From Clavaria fumosa (taxonomy: Eukaryota; Basidiomycota; Agaricomycetes; Agaricales; Clavariaceae), in contig OX637797.1 in NCBI GenBank assembly GCA_951802425.1, positions 434,001 to 498,000 of the forward strand: a stretch of 64,000 nucleotides of DNA, read 5' to 3'. The position numbers and the translations under genes are program-made. This document shows, piece after piece, positions 55,223 to 64,000 of this stretch. The notes under the pieces are model-generated. The model was not told where the DNA came from, ran no database searches, and saw nothing but the letters and a program-made list of their open reading frames with translations. Positions within the stretch are counted from its first letter, which is position 1. Every line of letters starts with the position of its first letter.

Positions 55223-56058
55223 TTGTTGGATTGTACCAGAAAGGGAGAGGAAGGGTCAATGGCTGAAAGCCAACCTGAGAGCTGTCACTGTAGGGCGGTG
55301 AACTGGCGTGCTTGCGTGTGTTTTGGCAATTGCTGACAAATATCAAATTTGCTAAATCGAAACTCGTGAGAACACGGCACGAGTCTCGGCAAAGAGCTTC
55401 ACCACTCTATGACGTCTGAACCGCAACCGGCTTAACAAGTCACTACATCCTTAGAGTCAAGAGTAGCCCACGCCTACTATCGTCGCCATATCGTCTTTGT
55501 CGGTAACCGTTCGCAGCCGTCTCAGCAACGACACTCCACATACACATGATACAGCCTCATGCGGTGCTGTGTCTGAGGAGCATCGCATTCACATCAACGG
55601 TCTAGCTTTCTTTAATTTCCACCCTCTGCGGCGATAGAGACTGTGACATTGAGCATGGCGGTGTTCAACCCTCCGGCCGGCACCACCAATCAACGATTTC
55701 ACTTCTGATCTCGAAGTCAATGTGCCCTGCGTGATAAACAGGATTTCACTGGATTCTGTACTCCACAAGTATCAATCAATACTCCCGGGGCACGAGGATC
55801 TGCTCGTCTTTGGACGGATTTGCTCACTTGACCTCGGCTCTCGCTGCCGAGGTGCAGTCCACCTCGTTCTGAGCCTGCAAATTGTCCAGTTCGATTGTTG
55901 GGGCTGCCATGGACCTATCACAATACGGAAGGCGTAGGTATTTGTCCCACAAGCCAGACAAACCACCGGCTCGAGGATCACAAGCATGCAGTGGTGATAC
56001 AGTCAAAGGCAATATTGTGATATTGTTATCTCGATAAATATACACTAACACGATATCA
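55223..56058. other. Intergenic, upstream region of the chitin synthase
   Basis: 836 bp with no gene recognised. It holds the chitin synthase promoter and the 3' region of the zinc-finger gene, both on the minus strand. Confidence 0.45.
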
Positions 56059-57595
56059 TCAATCTCCAGAAGCATCTGAAGTGGTATCCGATTGGTACAT
56101 GAGACAGATCCATTCGGCGTCTTCACACCCCTTCATGTTCAGCGTATGGCGATGAAACGAGTCCTGTCTTTCATGCACGTTCAGACAAACGGAGCACACC
56201 ATCGAAATATTAGGGTCCCGCAGGTGAGTGTGGATATGTCTCCCGAGGCTCTGCGGCTGCAGGAACCGTTTGTGGCACGACCGGCCGTAGAATCGAGCCA
56301 GTGGACATTCGATTTTGACCTGGTCCCTGTCCAAGTGGATCCGGCGCACGTGACTTATCCATCCCTTCTCGCTGTTGATCACCGGCTCGCCACACTCAGG
56401 GTAGGGACAGGGCTGGGGAGGAATCTCGTCGGTATTGATCACCAGAGCACCTTGAATCTTTGCCCGACGGGCTCCTCGAGTTCTCGTGGGATGTTGCAAA
56501 GGAATCGACTTAGCTTTTGGATTAAAGGACGTTGGTGAGGCAACAGAGAAGGCTGGGCTTCTGGCTGACGCACAAGTGGAGAGAGACATTCCTGAGTGAT
56601 TCGTGTGCAGCTGCGGCGCACCTTCGGCAATCCATGCAGGATCACGGCGACCAGGTCCCTCACCCATAAGGAAAGGAACAGGGGAGACGGGCTCAACAGG
56701 AAGAGCTTCAGGCGCTTGGCAGTGACAGTCATCCAACTCGTCCTCCGGCCCTTCGTCACAGCGAGACTCATAGGCAGAGGGGGAGCCCCGCGCGAGCGAC
56801 CCGCAATAACGTTTTCGGAAAGCTGGTCTCCTTTCCGGCGGAGCGGCGCGGCTTTCGGAAATACTGCTCTGCGCATCGCGCTGGGTGGGGTGCGCGCTGG
56901 ATGTCTTGATATGGGGGACTTCTTCGGGATGCGACCCATGCGAAGAGATGGTGAACCTTGAGACGGGGGATATTGCGCGATGATTAACCGGGGCGTGGCC
57001 ATGTGGCGGGCTGCGTCGTCTCTCAACATCTTCTGGTACACCTCTACTACTCAGGTGAGCGGAACTGGGGTGTCACTCAAGCTGAAAGGACTTACAACGC
57101 GAAATAAGAAATTTTATCTGGGCGAATAAGGTCCGACAGAGCGAGACTTGTTGTATACCTCGCGCGCGCGTCGTCTCGAAACTTGGGGGAGGTGAACGGA
57201 ATGAGTCTCTTTCTCCTTTCCCTATCCGATTCGCCCAGAACGGTACTCGGTCTCGCAGACCTGAACCGCACGCCACGGACGTCCTTGTTCAGGCCACCGG
57301 CATCACCTTGGAGCATGCGACGGATGCTCGACGTGCCAAGGTCATCGTCATTCGCGCCAGTCGCATTGGCCTGGCCCTTGTTGTCACTGAAAGACATACG
57401 TGACATCTCATGGACTTGCGTAGTCGCGCCAGCCGTGTCAATTGTGCCCTGCCTCACGACAGATGGCGCTTCTTGGACATCCTTTTCTGTGCCAGACGCC
57501 TCATCCTCATAAGGCCGTTTAGCGACGGAATTCCCGGTCACCCCCGCCAGGAATCTATGAAAGGGTGTTAAGTCAACGAGGAGTAAAATAAGCAC
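56059..57595 (-). CDS. C2H2 zinc-finger protein
   Basis: The last exon, ending at TGA 56059, encodes three zinc-finger-like units: CPYPECGEPVINSEKGWISH (H-x4-H next), CPLARFYGRSCHKRFLQPQS with RHIHTH, and CSVCLNVHERQDSFHRH, followed by a short tail. Upstream is a Ser/Pro-rich disordered region. A preceding exon (about 57556-57109) contains FLAGVTGNSVAKRPYEDEAS and SDLIRPDKISYFAL, with a clear GT-AG intron at its 5' side linking it to DSESEYHKWSKAFGLGKEHV further upstream (about 57600-57690). Two overlapping frames between 56740 and 57040 are both open, so the exact join there is unsure, and the true start may lie near 58044 (MSASAIPFLEPP). It is probably a transcription regulator; its targets cannot be inferred. 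Confidence 0.6.
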
Positions 57596-58044
57596 CGTGC
57601 GTACAAATCAAATGGCACATGCTCCTTGCCAAGGCCAAACGCCTTGGACCATTTATGATATTCGGATTCCGAATCGGAGCTGAGCAACCATGTCAACGTC
57701 AAAAGCTTTAATGGAAAGCTGGACGGACAATGAAAATTCTTGCGCAGTACTGGCAACGGGCGCAGCGTGTGGACGCTCGTTTGGAAAATCCTTGGTCGGC
57801 TGTTGGGATTTGTGCTTCAGCACTCTGAGGAACAAAATTGAGCTGGACGCAAATGCAAGAGGAGGAGCCGCACTAACGGTGCGCGTTCAAGGGATGACAG
57901 AGATGAGGAGAGAGACGTTGGCCCGCCGCTGCATCTGGGATAAGTCCAGACGGTGACTTGGACACGTTCTTCTGAAGGAATGTGAGGATACTGGGTTGAT
58001 GCAGCGGGAGGTTCAAGGAAGGGAATGGCTGAAGCAGACATCAT

Positions 58045-58776
58045 AAAATCTTTGTAGGCAGTAAGATGAACAAAGAGACAAAAGTCGCCAACGCCTCGTT
58101 CTTATAGCACGACATTTCCACAATATTTGAGCGTGCCACACCTTTTAATCCGAAGATTGACCGAGGTGGCTAACCAGGAGAGCCACAATTTCCAGATCGA
58201 GTCATTCTCCTATTAAGAATTGTAGCCACAGGTGGAAGAGGAAGACTACCAATGTGCGCGGAGGGAGTGATGCAGAAGCCTTATTGGTAGCGTATGGGTT
58301 CTTGGGCTTGAGCACTTGAGCGCTTGAGCGGCGAACAGAGTTCAGTTACGCACAGCAAAATTTCAAGTCAAGTCCAACGGTAGATAACCAAGGAGGTTGA
58401 ATTCTCAGTCGGCCATGTCCAGGCTATCCAGCCCACTTGATGATAGGATGAGCACCCGTAGGCAAAGACGCGTTCGGAGAACCCAGGAGAGTGAGTGAGC
58501 ATGAAAGTTGCTATGAATGCCACACGTCGCCACAAGGCACGTGGTCGCGGATTTGGATAACCACGTGTTGATTTGGCTTTTTCACACTCCACAGGTCGAA
58601 TAGGACTCCTCGCTGTGGTGGCTAAGAAGCGCTAGAGCTTAATAGCTTAACACTGCGAGGACCGTCATGGTCAGTAATATTCTGTTCTTAAGTTCTTGTG
58701 TGCACGTCTATATCTAGCGCGAGATAGGCTCTGGGATATGTAGCCATACCTTCTAACGATTGCACGACTTCAGAAA
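58045..58776. other. Intergenic between divergent genes
   Basis: It separates the putative start of the zinc-finger gene from the transporter. Short frames here have no recognisable content. The first exon of the transporter may lie at its right end. Confidence 0.4.
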
Positions 58777-61193
58777 ATGAAGATTCTCAATTGTATAATC
58801 TGTCGGAGCCCCTGCCCTCAGAGCGGTTACGGTCCTTGCCTCAAGATGCATCGTTCAATTTTCTGCCCAATGGAACCGGCTACAGCTATGCATATGGATC
58901 AAGAAGCATCCACAGCCTGTTTCGCAACTATTATACATTGGGCTGTGCGTTGTTCGCAGCATTAGGTATTTCATTCTCCAGGAGTTTCACCAAGCACTTA
59001 CCATATTTGATATAGGGGGTCTTACCTTTGGTTATGATCAAGGCGTCATAGCCAACGTCCTTGTCATGAAGTATTTTCGAGCGCGGTGGCCGATTGGCCC
59101 TTGGGAGATAGGACTGATGAGTGCGTAGGAAAGGTCAGAGTGTAGTCCGCTAATATGTTTCCACCTTTGTCTAGCTGCCGTCCTTGAACTCGGTGCCCTT
59201 TTCGGAGCGCTCATTGCCGGAATTCTGGCAGACCGATTTTCGAGACGACACTCAATATTTGTTGCTTGTGGTGAGTAGCACATTGACTAGATTCTATCAT
59301 GAGTATTTCATTCTCAAATCGTAGTGGTGTTTTGCATCGGGTCTGCTTTCCAGTGCAGCGCTCAATCTTTGAGTCACCTTGTCTTTGGTCGTGCTGTGGG
59401 TGGCTTAGGCGTTGGCGCCCTGAGGTATCCATCAACTAAGCTGTACCACGCGGACATTGTCTTACGTTCTGGTTACAGCATGCTCTCTCCTTTGTACATG
59501 GCAGAGATTAGTCCTCCAGAGTTCCGTGGCTCTCTCGTGGCCCTCGAACAGCTTGCCATCGTCCTCGGCGTCGTGTTGGGGTTTTGGACTGGGTTCGCGA
59601 CGCGTTCGATCGAGAGCTCGATGTCATGGCGGATTCCTCTTGGCGTCCAGATTTTTCCCGGCCTGTTGTTATGTTTCGGTTGCTTATCTTTGCCGCCCTC
59701 ACCGAGGCTCCTGGTCTTGAGAGGGCAGTATGGCGACGCACTCCAATCACTGGCGAAACTCAGACTGCGCACGGCCGAAGAGGCTTTAATAGATCCTTTG
59801 CTACAGGTGAAGTTGCCCTTCATCTCGCTGAGGTAACGAGACTCAACGTTTCCGTAGCTCGAATTGTTGGAGATGCGTGTAGAGGCCACAGTCATGCAAC
59901 AAACCATCCCTCACGACCGTAGGAGCAAGCTTCGTTCGGAAGCTCTTGTCTGGGCGCAGTTATTCGATATCAGATATTTTGACAGAACGCTCATTGCGGT
60001 GCTTGTGATGTTATTCCAACGTCTGCTTTCTATCCGTACCTCATCAAAAGTTCTCTCACACGTATTTTTACCAGAATGGAGTGGGATCAATGCACTGCTT
60101 TACTACGGACCATTTCTCGTCCGGAGGATTGGTATCAGCGGGGAAAACGCTGTGCTGCTGGTTGCGGGTGGAATCGGGATCGTGCAGTTGATTGCTGTGA
60201 TACCGGCAATAATATACATCGATTACTGGGGTAAGCGTCTACAATCCAACCATCGGCACTAGACTTACATGACGAGCGCAGGACGGAAGCCACTTTTACG
60301 GAGTAAGCAAAGTCGCAACACTGGTCGCTAGGATTCGCTGACTATCCACCAGTCGGTAGCGTCATCATGACCATCTCTCATCTCCTCATTGCCTTTCTTG
60401 TATGTCTTCCAGAGTTTTCGTGAATAACAGATTATTGAGGCGCATCTCTCCTTTCCCAGATCTATTTGTATTCCTCCAATTGGAATGGGCACGTTTCAGC
60501 CGCGTGGCTTGCAGTCTTGTACGTCTGGCTTTTTGCGACGACGTTACGTTTCACGTCCGAGTTATACTTGACAACACAGCTGTGTCTATCTGTTTACGTT
60601 CTCATATGGATTTTCCCTTGGGCCTGTAGCTTGGGTGCTTCCCGCAGAAGTCTTTCCGCTTTCGATGCGGAGTAGGGGCGTAGCGCTGAGCACCGCCTCT
60701 AACTGGCTGAACAACTGTGAGTCTGCTTTTGTCAAACAAGTGTGTTTTCGAAGCAAAAGAGAATTGATGACGTCGACTACAGTCATAGTAGGTTTGGTAA
60801 CGCCTCCTTTGATGGAAGTGTCCGCATCGTGCGTGTTTGAGCTCATTCACGCACGTCAGTGAGGCTACAAGAACTGAAAATTTCGTTTCTTCTCTCGACA
60901 CTTCAAAAGGGCTACCTTCTTCACATTTTCAACGGCGTGCTTCCTATCCTATCTTTTTGCAACATACTTTGTCCCTGAGACAGCAAATGTGTCGCTAGAG
61001 GAAGTAGATGCTGTATTCAGGTCCGCTGTGGGGATGGAGGAGCAGGCATTGCGGAGACAGGTTAGTTCTACTCCTGTACTTACCCGCTGAAGAAGCCACT
61101 CATAAATTTACATCTTCAGATTGAGCAGGAGCTTGGGCTGACAGACTTGATAGAGAGATTAAGATTAGAGCATGTCGGATTACACATTCGCTG
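58777..61193 (+). CDS. MFS sugar transporter
   Basis: Many small exons encode one 12-helix carrier. In order: NEDSQLYNLSEPLPSERLRS, YYTLGCALFAALG, GLTFGYDQGVIANVLVMKYF, AVLELGALFGALIAGILADR-FSRR (the signature after helix 2), FGRAVGGLGVGAL, SMLSPLYMAEISPPEFRGSL (PESPR-like and EISP motifs), GFWTGF, IPLGVQIFPGLLLCFGCL-SLPPSPRLL, EWSGINALLYYGPFLVRRIG, IYIDYWGRKPLL, GPVAWVLPAEVFPLSMRSRG, GLVTPPLMEVS and YFVPETANVSLEEVDAVF, ending TGA 61191-61193. These are the sugar-porter landmarks of a plasma-membrane proton-coupled or facilitative hexose carrier. The substrate cannot be told. The 5' exon is not resolved, so the start coordinate is approximate. Confidence 0.85.
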
Positions 61194-61675
61194 AAACCAG
61201 CGGTGCATGCGCGGTCCGTGGCCTAGATCCGGCCTGGCTGGTCAGTAACTAGCATCGGAGGTACCACTCCAATTCTTGGGCCCTGTATGTGTCCTGGGGT
61301 GTTATTGATGTCAATACTAATTACCTCTGATACGTGTGCATTGACTTGGGTCACTTGACCAGGTAGCGAGCAATACCCGAAGATAGAAAGTCACAGCCCT
61401 TTTTAGTGATGCCTTCAGGACTGGGAGACCACAACGATAGCAACGATACTGGGGTAGCGATACAAAGGCGATACCCGAATTGATTACCACTAATGTGAAC
61501 GAATATTGGCTCGGGCTTAAATCTGTAAGTGCGAGGAAAACAAGGTAGAGACTGCACTTCTATACACACAGACAAAGATCGCAAGCAATCAACAGGGCGG
61601 GTATCAATTGTGGGAATAGCAATGCAACTGCAGGAACGATAGCAACGAGAAATCCCCAAAGTACAGTTTATCCGT
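61194..61675. other. Intergenic between converging genes
   Basis: No gene recognised. The words ATAGCAACGATA and GCGATAC recur between 61435 and 61480. Confidence 0.4.
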
Positions 61676-61950
61676 TCATAGCCAACGAGAACACGACAAG
61701 GTAGCAAAGTTGACAAGATAGCAAAGCTGAAAGCAGGATGGCACACCGACAACAAGATAGCAAAGACAGCAAGATCGACAACAAGATAGCAAAAGCAAAA
61801 AGTGAGGCAGCAAAATCGACGACAAGATGGCAAAGCGAGAGGAAGGTAGCAAAATTGACGAGACAGCATCGCCAAGAGCAAAATGGCAAAATCGATGACA
61901 AGAAAGCAAACCGACAGAAGAATAGCGAAAGCAAAAACAAGATGCGAAAG
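61676..61950. repeat. Imperfect minisatellite, AAGATAGCAAA-type
   Basis: A degenerate tandem array built on GACAAGATAGCAAA and GACGACAAGATGGCAAA words, purine-rich on the plus strand. The resulting Lys/Ala/Asp-rich open frame on the plus strand (61738-62028) is a by-product of the repeat. The array lies just past the stop of the kinase-like gene. Confidence 0.6.
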
Positions 61951-62012
61951 AAAAACAAATGGAAATTGGACAGAGACCATACGCAAAATAGTTCCTTCCT
62001 TTTCCGCAGCTC

Positions 62013-64000
62013 TTACTTGGAAATATGACGCTTGCTACCAGTCTTCTTCTCGGATAGCAACTTGATCCGGTTGCTGCGTCTGAGGCCATCCACATTGATG
62101 ATAGGTTTCTTTCGCTCTTTAATGTTCAAGACCTTTCGTAACTGACGGACATCGTGGCTCATAGAACTAGTCTTGCGGATTTCACTGTGGCTAAAATCGA
62201 TGATAAATGGTTTCCCCTCGTCGCTCACGCAGAGATTGGCATCACGTATGTCTCCATGGATGACACCAGCTTTGTTGATCGATTCTAGGATTCGCTGAAA
62301 AGATCTTCTGCGGAATGAAACAAGAGGGCATGAGAGGAGAATACAAACATGCAGGACGAGCATTCTGCATACTTTAAGGAGGCGCTTATGCTCGATGCCC
62401 GACCATGAAGAGATTCGCCAGCATACGTCATGATAAGGGCATGCGGGCCCTCGTTATCTTCTACCAGTTCGTTGTCCACAAAATGGCCAAAGCAGTGCGG
62501 GACTCCTTTGACTTTATTGGAATGCAAATGTTGATAGACCTGATATTCGCTCTTCAAAGCACTCTTCTGATCTGTCGAGAACGCCAATTTGACAGCAAGG
62601 GGAACGTCTTGTCCGATGGAGCCCACTTTCATCACACCAATATGAACAATACCTGTCGAGCCTGCCGTCTTCTGAGAGGTGAGAATAATTTCAATCACGT
62701 CATCGTCATGGGCCTTGTCACTAGGCGGTAACAGATGAGTCGGAGATTGGTCAGACCAGCTGTCGTCTGGATTTTGGCGAATGAAAGTAGCAGGGGCGGG
62801 GGAAGCGTAGACCCCGAAGAAGAGATGCACGTGCGCGATATTGCGTTTTGATACAGCATGAAGGGTAGCCTGGAGGAGGACGATGAGCCAATTTCCAATC
62901 AAGAAACCATCGACAAACGTTGTCTACGGCGCCAGGGCTATCCTGTTGCGCAGCCTTCGCACTTCCACCACCCCGACCCTGACCTCTGCCCTTCGTTGGT
63001 AGACCCCTAGCGTCATGTTGTGGCCCCGGGTTGTCGGTCTTCCGTCGTTTGCTGCTTCTAGGTCCATCATCATCGTCACCGTCATCACCATCTCCAGGGG
63101 CGTCAGTGGGATGCTTCTTCTTCTGCCTCCCTTCCAGCCTGTCCAGCGTGTCCTGGATAGCAGCTATATAAAGTCCAACTTGAATCTTGCCATAGGCGGG
63201 TTCGGAGTTGTGAGGCACAATAAGGTCCGAAAGGAAGAGCGTTTGACTCTCGCGATGACGGATGCCAATGAATTCGTGGTTACCAGAGTGTATTACCAAG
63301 ATTGTTGTATCGTTTCGAACAGCCTGTGCCCATGCCTATGCAATCTTCATAAATAAAATGAGAGCCACGATCGAAGGCAAATTCACCTGTTGGAGAATTC
63401 TTCCATCGGGAGTGTCGAGCACGAAATCTGCGTCATGTTTCGCTTTGGACTCTGTCTCTGCGTTGGACTCTGCCTCTGCGTTGGACTCTGTCTCTGCGTT
63501 GGACTCCACCTCTGCATTGGACTCTGTCTCTGCGTCGGACTCCGTGTCCCTCCGTTTTCTCTTTCTGTTGCCGTTCGAAGGTCCGGGGTCATCGCGATTT
63601 TGACGCCGGGCGCTTCGCCTCTCGCCTTGAGTGACAGTAGAATTCGGTATCGTCCATGGGGGGTTCGAAGCGTCTCGACCGCGTGGTACCTCTGCTGTCA
63701 TCCAATGATGCTCGGACGGTCTTGGACATTTCCCACTACACGTTGTCCAGTCGAAACTTTGTCCAATCCTTGCCCTTCTCTCAATCGCTTGCATCACGCC
63801 GATGCCCCCAGCTCTTAGGCTTTTTATCTCCCATGTCGCTAGCGTTTTGCCGTTGAGCTTCTTGAAGTGTCGTTTAATATTTGGTTTGAGGCAATCCGCC
63901 ATAGTTTTTGTTGAGCCCTTGATTTTTATCCATTCCAGTGGGCCCGGGGGACAGTCGATCATAAGTACGCGGTCCGGTAGAGCAACAGAGTCCTTGTCGG
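62013..64000 (-). CDS. Fungal kinase-like protein, 5' part beyond the window
   Basis: Spliced minus-strand gene running off the right edge. Exons join by GT-AG introns near 62286-62362, 62882-62930 and 63306-63362. N-terminal to C-terminal: GPLEWIKIKGSTKTMADCLK, an acidic repeat (TESNAE units), a linker with a KRRK patch and an Arg/Gly-rich GRGQGRGGGS, then a kinase-like part: TGIVHIGVMKVGS, VPLAVKLAF (VAVK-like lysine), YQVYQHLHSNKVKGVPHCFG, HALIMTYAG, and GVIHGDIRDANLCV with FIIDFSHSE. The catalytic loop is HGDIRDAN rather than HRDxKxxN, and DFG reads DFS. This fits the FunK1-like agaricomycete kinases, many of whose substrates are unknown. The C-terminus is very basic (RSNRIKLLSEKKTGSKRHIS). 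Confidence 0.78.
63447..63545 (-). repeat. 18-bp coding tandem repeat in the kinase-like gene
   Basis: About five units of GACTCTGTCTCTGCGTTG and variants encode (T/V/A)ESNAE hexapeptides, an acidic tract in the linker between the N-terminal and kinase-like parts. Units keep the frame, so copy number could vary without breaking the gene. Confidence 0.75.

Noticed and set aside
1..64000. tRNA, rRNA and other structured RNA genes
   Set aside because: Reading both strands I found no cloverleaf with A and B boxes and no rRNA similarity. A covariance-model scan could still reveal one, but I cannot support any.

Overview
The window comes from a filamentous basidiomycete, almost certainly an agaricomycete. 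Genes carry many 45-80 bp GT-AG introns. The host genes include a chitin synthase fused to a myosin-like motor, a DUF6535-type membrane protein and a fungal kinase-like protein, all typical of that class. The left half (about 1-34.3 kb) is a graveyard of nested transposable elements. The right half (about 34.3-64 kb) is a compact run of ordinary host genes.

Transposon half. 1-3780 is the 3' part of a young Ty1/copia element whose reading frame is fully open, followed by its LTR. 3.8-10.8 kb is a mosaic of decayed Ty3/gypsy pieces on the minus strand (Gypsy1), including a chromodomain integrase tail, cut by a hAT-like MITE. At 10775 the gag of Gypsy1 is split by a second gypsy element on the plus strand (Gypsy2, 10775-25014, 924 bp LTRs, 4-bp target duplication CCGT/CCAT). 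Gypsy1 gag resumes at 25015. Gypsy2 pol was itself split by a third, non-autonomous LTR element with a GGAG-repeat interior (duplication CCTTC). Later a 3,930 bp segment (11304-15233) flipped, with one breakpoint in an LTR of Gypsy2 and one in an LTR of the non-autonomous element. This leaves Gypsy2 gag-protease on the minus strand and RT-integrase on the plus strand. Between Gypsy2 pol and its 3' LTR lies an antisense, spliced gene (22321-23931) for a coiled-coil protein with a perfect Zn(II)2Cys6 motif. Further right are a copia remnant, solo or orphan LTRs, two copies of a MITE, the 5' half of a CACTA/tnp2-type transposase and a third gypsy element (Gypsy3). Stop codons inside the decayed pol genes are overwhelmingly TGA where the families have arginine, and differences between the two Gypsy2 LTRs are mostly CpG transitions. 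Both point to deamination of methylated CpG.

Host half, in order: DUF6535-like membrane protein (-), small TPR protein and an adjoining Ser-rich reading frame (+), RNase P subunit RPP1 (-), mitochondrial methionyl-tRNA synthetase (-), divergent auxilin-like J protein SWA2 (+), Nudix CoA pyrophosphatase (+), CLYBL-like HpcH/citrate lyase beta protein (-), myosin-motor chitin synthase (-), C2H2 zinc-finger protein (-), MFS sugar transporter (+), and a kinase-like gene running off the right edge (-). Neighbours share no obvious pathway. The layout is typical single-copy gene territory with short spacers.
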